Positions 36,939 through 44,542 are shown, numbered from the stretch's first letter. The stretch is DNA of 64,000 nucleotides from Pseudobutyrivibrio ruminis DSM 9787 (GCF_900218035.1 NZ_OBMR01000007.1:62001-126000), one strand, 5' to 3'. The notes: generated from the letters alone by a model not told the origin. Translations and numbers: made by a program.

Positions 36939-37733
36939 TCATCTGTATAATTGATTTACTCTAAAAAGATTACAATATTCCATCTGCCAATCATAAAACT
37001 CATGCTTTTCGTCAATAGGCCATTGTGCTTTTACTTCGTCATTTATCGTTTCATCTGCTTGTATTAATTCAGGATATGTTTCTGCATAAAATAGCGCTCG
37101 TTGTTCCCAAACATCACAAATGGAAGAAGGATATTTGAAATCATTACCGTTACCCTTAAAAAGTTTAGAAACATTAGATATACTCTCTTTTTTGAACCCT
37201 TCATTGAGCAAACGATTCATCTGTGGATATAAATGGCCAAATCCACAGACAACCAAGACTTTTTTATTATTGTAAGATTCCAGTTTTTCCATTATTTTTT
37301 GATGTATATGATCATCCCTATCGTCACTGGTTGTATTTCGCTTATAATTTTCATTATCAACTTTCCAATAATCGACCATTTCTACCGGGATACCATTATC
37401 CTGACAATAACAATATGTGATACACATATCAACCGGTCCATCCACAACCCCATAATTTTTATAGCTTTCTTCTCTTGCCTCTATGAAAATTACATCTGGA
37501 TCTATGTTTTTTATCGCATTAAGCATTTCTTCAAAAGAATAATTTGACAAAGAATCAAAGTGATCAGTATGAAAAGTCCCCATCAAATAGACATCCTGTC
37601 CTGCAGTTGTTACTATTTTCTTAACTGTAAAACTTTTAAGATTAATATAACAAACTGTTACCAATGCAAATACAATGCAAAGTACTGTCACAGCGCCCGC
37701 AAGCACCTTTTTCCATTTTGAATGTTTTTTCAT
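36939..37733 (-). CDS. membrane-anchored TraB/TIKI-superfamily protein
   Basis: 264 aa. A basic N-terminus and one membrane helix (residues about 10-32) anchor it. The outside domain has GTFHTDH after residue 50, DVIFIEAREE, GIPVEMVDYW and VVCGFGHLYPQMNRLL, which matches the TraB/PrgY/TIKI-like superfamily with its GTxH and GHxxH-like signatures. Some members are metalloproteases or peptide-pheromone inhibitors; the role here is not known. The 28-bp repeat precedes its start. Confidence 0.65.
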   Translation of the reverse strand: MKKHSKWKKVLAGAVTVLCIVFALVTVCYINLKSFTVKKIVTTAGQDVYLMGTFHTDHFDSLSNYSFEEMLNAIKNIDPDVIFIEAREESYKNYGVVDGPVDMCITYCYCQDNGIPVEMVDYWKVDNENYKRNTTSDDRDDHIHQKIMEKLESYNNKKVLVVCGFGHLYPQMNRLLNEGFKKESISNVSKLFKGNGNDFKYPSSICDVWEQRALFYAETYPELIQADETINDEVKAQWPIDEKHEFYDWQMEYCNLFRVNQLYR

Positions 37734-37747
37734 CCTTTTGCTCCTAT

Positions 37748-37775
37748 TTCTAGCCCTATAAACTGCCGATTTGTT
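37748..37775 (-). repeat. 28-bp leader repeat, copy 2
   Basis: The minus strand begins AACAAATCGGCAGTTT, identical to copy 1 at 36550-36577 over 16 bases and 24 of 28 overall, again just upstream of a coding start. Confidence 0.65.
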
Positions 37776-37858
37776 GTATTCTTTATAGAAAAGAATACAA
37801 TATTATCCTCAAAAAACCAAACATGACTTATAATTATTTATTTTTCTTTTGCAGCTTA

Positions 37859-37981
37859 CGGAAGGCGGGGTGAGGTGGAAAAAGAAAAAGATCCGGTGGA
37901 TCTTTTTCCCACCGAACCGACCGACGAAGGCACTCGTGCCGAGGAGACCTTGAACCCCGGGTTCAAGGAACTCATCGGCAC
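37859..37981 (-). repeat. tRNA-Leu-linked 122-bp structured element, copy A
   Basis: In the direction of the tRNA it can fold into GTGCCGA-TGAG/CTCcTCGGCAC around a CCTTGAA/TTCAAGG hairpin, then GGCAC/GTGCC, then a long stem GGTGG/CCACC enclosing AAAAAGATCC/GGATCTTTTT. It ends in CCCCGCCTTCCG, a copy of the tRNA-Leu 3' end. Copy B is at 42681-42802 in the opposite orientation. No reading frame with a ribosome site is present. Confidence 0.8.
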
Positions 37982-37982
37982 A

Positions 37983-38070
37983 TTTAGAAAGAGTAACCAG
38001 TTGATTGGTTATATATGTATTAGAGAAGAATAAAAAAAGAGCAACCAATCAATTGGTTACTCTTTCTAAA
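37983..38070 (-). terminator. tRNA-Leu terminator with inverted second copy, A
   Basis: After the tRNA, the minus strand has a hairpin AAAGAGtAACCAA/TTGGTTgCTCTT followed by seven U (38034-38066). Its 28-base 5' part (38043-38070) is repeated in inverted form at 37983-38010, matching 27 of 28. The terminator and the long stem exclude one another. Confidence 0.8.
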
Positions 38071-38072
38071 CA

Positions 38073-38157
38073 TGCGGAAGGCGGGACTTGAACCCGCACG
38101 CTCGCAATGAGCACAAGATCCTTAGTCTTGCTCGTCTGCCAGTTCCGACACTTCCGC
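38073..38157 (-). tRNA. tRNA-Leu(AAG), copy A
   Basis: 85 nt. The acceptor stem is GCGGAAG/CTTCCGC, the anticodon stem CAAGA/TCTTG encloses CTAAGGA, giving anticodon AAG (codon CUU). It has a long variable arm and T-arm GCGGG-TTCAAGT-CCCGC. The CCA is not encoded. It is identical base for base to the copy at 42518-42602, which has the opposite orientation. Confidence 0.96.
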
Positions 38158-38187
38158 GCATCAGTACTTGTTCCTGACGACTTGATT

Positions 38188-38216
38188 ATAATAGCATCGC
38201 ATCCCTAAATAGTCAA
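38188..38216 (-). promoter_or_regulatory. promoter of tRNA-Leu copy A
   Basis: The minus strand has TTGACT (38211-38216), 17 bases and TATTAT (38188-38193), about 30 bases before the tRNA 5' end. Confidence 0.7.
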
Positions 38217-38288
38217 CGCTTTTTTGCAAATTAAAGTGTCTAACTTTAACATGCTAAATCTGAAAATTCTGCACATTTATTTTGTGTA

Positions 38289-39134
38289 TTATTCCACACC
38301 GTGAGAAAGTAAATATTCATGCCATGGTTCGTAGCACGCTCCCTTTAAATGAACTCCATCAGATGTAGTTTCAGCATCAAGGTTTCCTTCCTCGTCATCT
38401 ACTGCTTCATTGATATTTAGATAGAAAATGTTTTGCTTATCTTCCAATGTTTTAATAGCATCATTTCTGATATTGATATTGGTGTTGTTGTACAGCTCAT
38501 CTGTTTCGTTTTTTTCTCCAGAAACATGCATGATACTGTTAATAAATATATAAGCATCTGGCTCAGCTGCCTGTATCTGATTAATTACATCCTGGTAGGC
38601 TTCTCTGAAGTCCACTTCATCTCCTCTTCCAAGCTCATTTATGCCAACCATAATATATATTTTTGAAAAATGATTAGTCTCTAAAGCCTCAGCTAAACTG
38701 ATTTCCTCACCATCCTCAGTTTCTATCCATTTATCATCTCTTATGTTGTATATGGAGAGGGATTTCTTTGCATAGAAGGTAGCTCTGGCATCAATATCCT
38801 GGCAATACTGAGAAAGTCCTACCATTCTTGAATCGCCAATAAATAAAGCATCGTCAAAATAACTGTTATCTACAGAGACATATTTCTTTATTTTATTAAT
38901 CTTTTTATTTGTTTTCTTAGTAACTGTGACTGTCTTCTTTTCTTCTACTTCTATTTTAGACCATGGGAAAATGTTATCTGACGCTGCTTGAAAAACAGCT
39001 CCAATAGAAGTAGTTTTATAAGGATTTGTATAGTACTTCGTATATACGGTAGTTCTAAAAACAATCCCAACTACCGTAATAGCAATAGCACTTATAATTG
39101 TAAGCAGTAACAATAAAATACTGTTTATTTTCAT
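38289..39134 (-). CDS. membrane-anchored SGNH hydrolase of an O-acetylation system
   Basis: 281 aa. An N-terminal helix (residues 5-27) anchors it, a basic linker follows, and the SGNH domain has FIGDSR with Ser102, a GINELG block III, and Asp259/His262 in DGVHLKG. It begins eight bases after the MBOAT gene stop. The pair resembles PatA/PatB- or DltB/DltD-like systems, in which an MBOAT protein moves acyl groups across the membrane and an SGNH enzyme transfers them to a wall or polysaccharide hydroxyl. The acceptor is unknown. Confidence 0.82.
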   Translation of the reverse strand: MKINSILLLLLTIISAIAITVVGIVFRTTVYTKYYTNPYKTTSIGAVFQAASDNIFPWSKIEVEEKKTVTVTKKTNKKINKIKKYVSVDNSYFDDALFIGDSRMVGLSQYCQDIDARATFYAKKSLSIYNIRDDKWIETEDGEEISLAEALETNHFSKIYIMVGINELGRGDEVDFREAYQDVINQIQAAEPDAYIFINSIMHVSGEKNETDELYNNTNINIRNDAIKTLEDKQNIFYLNINEAVDDEEGNLDAETTSDGVHLKGACYEPWHEYLLSHGVE

Positions 39135-39142
39135 ATCATCAC

Positions 39143-40507
39143 CTAGAATCTTAAATACATAAATGGATTTCCCGCCGAATTAGCCAAACTAAAAATGCTT
39201 ATCCAAAACATTGCAAAAATAACAAATATCGTAAATACGTTATTCTTATGCTTCTTATAGAAACCTGTTAATGCTGGAATAGTAAAAACAATTGCCATCA
39301 CCAAATATAACCAGTAATCCTGAAGCATATATAGATAATCATTTTTATTTACTGCAACTGAAATATCTATCACAGGGAAAAGTCTTAACATATATACTCT
39401 GAGGGCCTTCATGGAATGAATAGCAAATACAACCCATGTAATAGGAATAATCACCATAACGTTAATACGCCCTACCACCATAAATAGCTTTTCAAATCTG
39501 CTCAGAATAAACTTCTCTATTGTAATAATCAAAAATATTGCTCCTGCCCATATCCAGAAATTAAATGTTTGACCATGCCAAAGGCCAGTCAAAGTCCAAA
39601 CTACAAATAGATTGAAAACAGTTCGTAGCTTTCCCTTACGATTTCCTCCCAGAGGGAAATATACGTAATCTCTGAACCACGAGCCTAGTGTGCTATGCCA
39701 ATTTCTATAAAACTCAGAGATAGACTTTGAAAAATATGGCTGGTCAAAGTTTCTAATAAAAGGGAATCCTAGCATCACACCTAGGCCTGCCGCCATCAGC
39801 GAATATCCCCAAAAATCAAAATATAATTCAAACGAATAGCTGTATGCTCCAAGCCAAGCCAAAGGAGTGGAAATACTTTCATAGCCAATGGTTTTGATAT
39901 CATTCCAAAGTACTGAAAGATGATCAGCAATCATCACCTTCATAAACAACCCCATGGCAAAATACTTAAGCCCATCTTCCATTTGTAAAAGGATAGCACA
40001 AAAATTTTCTTTTTTAGACTTTTCATTCTTTGTCCAGGAAACATTGCTTTCTACGTAGTCGTATCGAGCAATCGGGCCTGAAATAATCTGTGGAAACATA
40101 AAGAAATAGTTAGCCATGTTTATTAGCTCAACTTTTTGAATCTTACCTTTATATAAATCAGCCAGGTAAGATATCATTTTGAAAATGTAATAGCTAACTC
40201 CAAGAGGAATAACTATATTTAAACCAAATGAAGATGCTCCTTTGAAAAAGCACAGACATGAACAGTTTATAATAACGCCGATTGCAAGTATAACCTTTGA
40301 TTTTTTCTTGGATAGAAATTTAGCCAAAATATAATTAATCAGTGTAGCCGCTGAAATTACAGCAATATACACCGGCTCATTAATATAGTAAAATCCTATA
40401 CTTGCAACCAATAAAAGCCATGCACGACAATTGCATGGCAAAATATAATATATAATCAAAAAGATTGGTACCAATCTAAAAATAAAAATCAAATCAAAAA
40501 AGGTCAT
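39143..40507 (-). CDS. MBOAT-family O-acyltransferase (AlgI/PatA-like)
   Basis: 454 aa with about ten membrane helices. The MBOAT signatures are FPQIISGPIARY at residues 138-149, RNWHSTLGSWFRDYVYFPLGG near 268-288 and the catalytic His311 in GLWHG. Family members take acyl groups from a cytoplasmic donor and pass them outward to a sugar acceptor. The SGNH partner gene follows after eight bases, and a carboxylesterase gene lies 66 bases upstream in the same direction. Confidence 0.92.
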   Translation of the reverse strand: MTFFDLIFIFRLVPIFLIIYYILPCNCRAWLLLVASIGFYYINEPVYIAVISAATLINYILAKFLSKKKSKVILAIGVIINCSCLCFFKGASSFGLNIVIPLGVSYYIFKMISYLADLYKGKIQKVELINMANYFFMFPQIISGPIARYDYVESNVSWTKNEKSKKENFCAILLQMEDGLKYFAMGLFMKVMIADHLSVLWNDIKTIGYESISTPLAWLGAYSYSFELYFDFWGYSLMAAGLGVMLGFPFIRNFDQPYFSKSISEFYRNWHSTLGSWFRDYVYFPLGGNRKGKLRTVFNLFVVWTLTGLWHGQTFNFWIWAGAIFLIITIEKFILSRFEKLFMVVGRINVMVIIPITWVVFAIHSMKALRVYMLRLFPVIDISVAVNKNDYLYMLQDYWLYLVMAIVFTIPALTGFYKKHKNNVFTIFVIFAMFWISIFSLANSAGNPFMYLRF

Positions 40508-40573
40508 TGTATTCTCCCAAAGTTTCCTTCGTATTTAGTATACAATAACCCTTTTATTATTTCTTCTATAAAT

Positions 40574-42385
40574 TTAATTAAATGTTGCTTGATATTTATC
40601 GATTATTTTATATAGTTCGCTGTTAGGATCTTCTATCATCTTAATATCAGTATCAAGCTGTAGTAACTTTGTCTGATTCTCATCTCTCATCTCCCATGTA
40701 GGAAGTCCATCGCCATTAGGATTTCCGGTCTTGGCAAAATTCACCCAATACTGTTGCATGGTATCCGACAGAGCGTAATCCTCATCAGAATACAACCCTG
40801 GATGTCTCCAAAGATTGCCATAAGCATAAGGCAACTCGCCTGCATGATAATTAGATAAAGAATCATTTGTCTTTGTAAAGTAATACTCATAGGTAGGAAC
40901 ACCCTGCTCTACCAAATAGTTATTCCAAAGATAATGAGAGTAACTAAACCATATTGCAGAATAACTAATGTTTAATGCGCCTTTCGCATCTCCCATAGCA
41001 TCAACAATAAAATGCTGATCTCGCTGCGGCGAATCTGCCGGAACGACCTTTGCCATATCTCCAGCATAAGAATACAAATCCTCTGCTAGCAACTTTTCGT
41101 AGTTTTCCTTGGTTGCCTTAGTAGTTAATAAGAATGCATCCGACTCTTTGGCATTAAAGCCATTCAATAATGCCTTTTCATGGTTTAGCCCCTTTTCATA
41201 TGTAAGGTAAGGCTGCTCTGTAATAGCATAACCATCAACAGTCATAGCGGATTGATTCGATGCTGTTTTCACCAATTCCTCTGCTGGAATGTCCCTAAGC
41301 TCATCTGAAGAAATTACTCCAAATTCTTTTCGAACTGTATCTCCTTCTTTTACTGCCTCACTATAATCTCTGAATGTATGGAATGGCTTTCTTGCAAGAA
41401 TACCGCTAGACTCTGCAATAGCATAATTAAACAATCCATCTGTCAAAGGTGATACGCACATTGCATTTACGCTAGATGAGCCTGCTGATTCTCCAGCAAT
41501 TGTGATTTGATTTGGATCTCCACCAAAGGCTTCGATATTATCATAAACCCACTGAAGTGCAGCTATCTGATCCAACAATCCATAATTACCTGTAGTCCCG
41601 TTTACAGATTCATCTTTCAAATCATCAGCTGCATAGTATCCGAAAACATTTAATCTATAGGCAAAGTTTACAACTATAACACCTCTCTTCGCCAAGTCTT
41701 CGCCTCTATATTCTGTATAAGAAGACTGTCCTGTAGAGAGGCTTCCTCCGTGAACATAAAAGATGACAGGCAGTGGCTCATCTGATGCCTCCTCTGGTGC
41801 AAAGACATTAAGATACAAGCAATCTTCACTCATGGCCTCAAGATACTCATCTCCAAAAGTCACTCTATAATCATGCCATCCAAGGATATGAGACAAGCTG
41901 TCATAAAAAGGATTGGTACGGGCTTGCATGGCCATTGGGCCAAACTCATCGCACTCTCTTACTCCATCCCAGCTTTCTGCCGGCTGTGGTTCCTTGAAAC
42001 GAAGCTCACCCACAGGTGCTTTCGCATAAGGAATACCAGCGTATACCTTTACGGAGTGGTCCTCATTATATACACCAGTTAAATCACCCTGCTCAACAGA
42101 TACAACATCTGTTACGTCAGGATTTTTATTTGCTACAGCGGGAACATTTTTGTAAGGTGGTGCAGTTAGCACATAATTACATGCCAATATGGCCACAAAT
42201 ATAATCCACATAATGATTGTTGACTTAACATTATATGAATCTCTTTTTATAAGCATTGTCCTTGCTACTAACATTGCAATAGCTGCAAGTATGCCAATCG
42301 CCCAACCTAATATTATATTTTTAGACAGTTCCAAAACTGCAATATAAAGAACTGTCAGTATGATTACAATAATCGAAAATACCAT
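40574..42385 (-). CDS. type B carboxylesterase with N-terminal membrane helices
   Basis: 603 aa. Residues 1-75 contain two or three hydrophobic helices, unusual for a bacterial para-nitrobenzyl-esterase-like enzyme. The esterase part has EDCLYLNV at 187-194, the oxyanion motif VHGGSL at 211-216 and the nucleophile Ser300 in GESAGSSS; the triad His is probably in YHAGELPYAYGN. It hydrolyses an ester at the outer membrane face. Beside the MBOAT/SGNH pair it may remove or balance acyl groups; that is inference. Confidence 0.88.
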   Translation of the reverse strand: MVFSIIVIILTVLYIAVLELSKNIILGWAIGILAAIAMLVARTMLIKRDSYNVKSTIIMWIIFVAILACNYVLTAPPYKNVPAVANKNPDVTDVVSVEQGDLTGVYNEDHSVKVYAGIPYAKAPVGELRFKEPQPAESWDGVRECDEFGPMAMQARTNPFYDSLSHILGWHDYRVTFGDEYLEAMSEDCLYLNVFAPEEASDEPLPVIFYVHGGSLSTGQSSYTEYRGEDLAKRGVIVVNFAYRLNVFGYYAADDLKDESVNGTTGNYGLLDQIAALQWVYDNIEAFGGDPNQITIAGESAGSSSVNAMCVSPLTDGLFNYAIAESSGILARKPFHTFRDYSEAVKEGDTVRKEFGVISSDELRDIPAEELVKTASNQSAMTVDGYAITEQPYLTYEKGLNHEKALLNGFNAKESDAFLLTTKATKENYEKLLAEDLYSYAGDMAKVVPADSPQRDQHFIVDAMGDAKGALNISYSAIWFSYSHYLWNNYLVEQGVPTYEYYFTKTNDSLSNYHAGELPYAYGNLWRHPGLYSDEDYALSDTMQQYWVNFAKTGNPNGDGLPTWEMRDENQTKLLQLDTDIKMIEDPNSELYKIIDKYQATFN

Positions 42386-42477
42386 TGTTGCCTCTCCTTA
42401 ATTTTACCCAATTCAATTTATTCCAATTCATTATACTAGCTCTAAAAAAATCTTACAAGAAAAATGTGATTTTTTTG

Positions 42478-42506
42478 TTGACATGTTGGCCAGACTCTGA
42501 TAGTAT
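42478..42506 (+). promoter_or_regulatory. promoter of tRNA-Leu copy B
   Basis: TTGACA (42478-42483), 17 bases, TAGTAT (42501-42506), 11 bases before the tRNA 5' end. It differs in sequence from the copy A promoter. Confidence 0.7.
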
Positions 42507-42517
42507 ATCTCTTGTTC

Positions 42518-42602
42518 GCGGAAGTGTCGGAACTGGCAGACGAGCAAGACTAAGGATCTTGTGCTCATTGCGAGCGTGCGGGTTCAAGTCCCGCCTTCCG
42601 CA
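42518..42602 (+). tRNA. tRNA-Leu(AAG), copy B
   Basis: 85 nt, identical to copy A. Anticodon loop CTAAGGA gives anticodon AAG; adenosine 34 would normally be edited to inosine. The long variable arm GCTC/GAGC confirms a leucine-type class II tRNA. The CCA is not encoded. Confidence 0.96.
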
Positions 42603-42604
42603 TA

Positions 42605-42679
42605 TTAATTAAGAACTAGGATGCATTCCTAGTTCTTTTTTTATAGAAAAATGTATAATGCATCCTTGTTCTTAATTAA
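42605..42679 (+). terminator. tRNA-Leu terminator with inverted second copy, B
   Basis: A perfect AAGAACTAGGA/TCCTAGTTCTT stem with T-run lies at 42611-42643. The 22 bases 42605-42626 recur inverted at 42658-42679 with 21 of 22 matching. The sequence is unrelated to copy A, yet the arrangement is the same. Confidence 0.8.
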
Positions 42680-42680
42680 C

Positions 42681-42802
42681 AGGCCGATGAGATCCTTGAA
42701 TCCGGGATTCAAGGTCTCCTCGCCCTGAATGGCTTCGTCGGTCGGTTCCGTGGGAAAAAGGTCCACTGGACCTTTTTCTTTTCCACTCCACCCCGCCTTC
42801 CG
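42681..42802 (+). repeat. tRNA-Leu-linked 122-bp structured element, copy B
   Basis: It aligns with copy A along its full length. Stems are kept through paired changes: GTG/CAC becomes AGG/CCT at the base of the first stem, C-G becomes T-A in the CCTTGAA hairpin, and A-T becomes G-C in the AAAAAGGTCC hairpin. It ends in CCCCGCCTTCCG, which repeats the tRNA 3' end. Confidence 0.8.
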
Positions 42803-42897
42803 GGTTTTAACTTAGATTTCAAGATGTAATTTTTTTACAAATTCATAATCTTTTAATGTTTATTTCTGACAAATATATTATTAATTTGTATATTGTC

Positions 42898-42925
42898 TTG
42901 CAATTCATCCATCAGGATGTATAAT
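42898..42925 (+). promoter_or_regulatory. promoter of a candidate small RNA
   Basis: TTGCAA (42898-42903), a 16-base spacer and a perfect TATAAT (42920-42925). No coding frame with a ribosome site follows. Confidence 0.65.
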
Positions 42926-42931
42926 AGAATT

Positions 42932-43169
42932 ATCAAATAACAGAGAGAAAAAAGCAGAAAGGGAGGTATAGTCCACCAGAGAATTAATTTAGTAACTACA
43001 AAATCTAGTGATTGGAGGTATGGTCCACCAGAGAATTAATTTTTTAACCACGCGACATTTTTTACTTTTAAAATATATTAGATAGAGAGGTATAGTCCAT
43101 TGGGATCGATGTTAAGGGGCGGCACCAGTTAGGAATCGGTTGATTTCGAATTGGTGTCGCTCGTTTTTT
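42932..43169 (+). ncRNA. candidate small RNA with three GGAGGTAT-type repeats
   Basis: About 240 nt from a promoter to a strong terminator. GGAGGTATAGTCCACCAGAG then AATTAATT occurs at 42962-42990 and, with one change, at 43014-43043; a shorter GAGGTATAGTCC copy is at 43087-43098. The end is a 14-bp stem GGGCGGCACCAGTT with AATTGGTGTCGCTC, three pairs being G-U, then GTTTTTT. No start codon follows any of the GGAGG motifs at translating distance. The role is unknown. Confidence 0.6.
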
Positions 43170-43174
43170 GTATT

Positions 43175-43203
43175 AAAAAAGCCTCAGTAAAAACTGAGGC
43201 TAA
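43175..43203 (-). terminator. terminator of tRNA-Leu(CAG)
   Basis: On the minus strand, GCCTCAGT/ACTGAGGC around TTTT is followed by six U, directly beyond the tRNA 3' end. Confidence 0.9.
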
Positions 43204-43205
43204 GC

Positions 43206-43289
43206 TGCAGGAAATGGGACTTGAACCCACACGATATTGCTACCACAGGCACCTGAAGCCTGCGCGTCTGCCAATTCCGCCATTCCTGC
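43206..43289 (-). tRNA. tRNA-Leu(CAG)
   Basis: 84 nt. Acceptor GCAGGAA/TTTCCTGC, anticodon stem CAGGC/GCCTG around TTCAGGT gives anticodon CAG (codon CUG). Long variable arm and T-arm with TTCAAGT are present. The CCA is not encoded. Confidence 0.95.
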
Positions 43290-43359
43290 GAACATTTAGT
43301 ATTCTATAGAATTTCAGATAGCAAGTCAAGGCCTTCTAGGCCTATAAATTACTAAAAAT

Positions 43360-43806
43360 TTAGCAGATTTCTGCTGAATCTAAAATGATTGTAAATGGTC
43401 CATCATTTTGCAAAGACACCTTCATATCCGCGCCGAATTCTCCCGTCTCAACATGGAACTGTTCCTTGCATTTTTCAATAATATATTCATACATTTCGTT
43501 TGCCATATCTGGTGCGCCAGCATCTGTAAATGATGGGCGATACCCCTTCTTACAATTAGCATAGAGGGTAAACTGAGAAATTAAAAGAAGCTCTCCTCCT
43601 ACATCTGAAAGAGAAAGATTAATCTTGTCATTTTCATCATCAAATATACGAAGCCCCAAAAGCTTCTTTACCATTTTGTCTGCAATTTCTTTTGTATCAG
43701 AATCTGCTACACCAATAAGAACTAAAAAGCCCTTTCCGATTTGTCCTATTACATTTCCATCTACTTTTACAGATGCTTCATTAACTCTTTGAACTACAAA
43801 TTTCAT
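43360..43806 (-). CDS. dtd: D-aminoacyl-tRNA deacylase
   Basis: 148 aa, the normal Dtd length. The catalytic SQFTLYA motif and the C-terminal [11 protein letters not shown], equivalent to the GxP chiral-proofreading motif, are present. It frees tRNAs mischarged with D-amino acids or glycine. It follows cobI by 18 bases in the trmH-cobI-dtd direction. Confidence 0.95.
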   Translation of the reverse strand: MKFVVQRVNEASVKVDGNVIGQIGKGFLVLIGVADSDTKEIADKMVKKLLGLRIFDDENDKINLSLSDVGGELLLISQFTLYANCKKGYRPSFTDAGAPDMANEMYEYIIEKCKEQFHVETGEFGADMKVSLQNDGPFTIILDSAEIC

Positions 43807-43824
43807 CTTATTCTCCTACCCACC

Positions 43825-44520
43825 TTACTTTTCTTTTACTATAATTGTCATCATATATCTAGAATCATCTGGAATAGTCATGGCGCTGGTAAAGATTTGC
43901 TCTGTTTCCATACCACAATCTATTACCGCATATACGTTAACACTTCCGGCATTTTCCATCTCTACAAGTCTTTCCTTTATGGCTGCCACATTCTTTCCAC
44001 TTTTCATTATTATTTTTGTGCCAGACATTTTCAGCTCATCCTCAAGATTGCCTTGGCCCGATAGGATATGCACATTTTCATCTGCCTCGCTTATAAGTAT
44101 CCCTGCTGCAGCTGCTGTACCACAAAAAGAAGTGATGCCATTAACTATTTCTACTTCTATTCCATCCTTTTTAGCAAGCTTCATAATATAGCCAAAGGTT
44201 GAGTATATTGTAGGGTCACCTATGGTCAAAAAAGCCAGGCTATACCCCTCAAATAAAAGCTCCTTATACTTTCTATAAAAGCTTTCGTGCATTTCCTTAA
44301 GCTTAGCCTCATCCTTTGTCATTTCAAAATCAAGGCTAATAACTTTTTTATACGCCAGCTCTGGAACCACTGGAAGAGCGATTTGATATGCTCTGCATTT
44401 ATCCTTTTCTGCCCTTGGCAAACAGATGACATCTGCATCCTTGATTGCCTTTACGGCCTTTATTGTAAGCAGTTCTGGATCACCAGGACCAACTCCTATT
44501 CCATATAAAACTCCAGCCAT
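43825..44520 (-). CDS. cobI: precorrin-2/cobalt-factor-II C20-methyltransferase
   Basis: 231 aa. The tetrapyrrole methylase motif GIGVGPGDPELLTIKA is at residues 7-22, and FLTIGDPTIYSTFGYI and GITSFCGTAAAAG are the second and third motifs typical of CobI/CbiL. The enzyme adds the C20 methyl group in corrin formation. It stands alone among translation genes (dtd, trmH), with no other cobalamin gene in the window. Confidence 0.9.
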   Translation of the reverse strand: MAGVLYGIGVGPGDPELLTIKAVKAIKDADVICLPRAEKDKCRAYQIALPVVPELAYKKVISLDFEMTKDEAKLKEMHESFYRKYKELLFEGYSLAFLTIGDPTIYSTFGYIMKLAKKDGIEVEIVNGITSFCGTAAAAGILISEADENVHILSGQGNLEDELKMSGTKIIMKSGKNVAAIKERLVEMENAGSVNVYAVIDCGMETEQIFTSAMTIPDDSRYMMTIIVKEK

Positions 44521-44542
44521 ATCTCAAGTCTCCTGTAATCTA

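Noticed and set aside
37809-38048. 79-residue minus-strand frame
   Set aside because: It runs through the tRNA terminator and structured element and has no protein-like composition.
37859-42802. Insertion sequence ends or a composite transposon
   Set aside because: No transposase frame, no terminal repeats typical of IS, and the repeats include whole tRNA genes.
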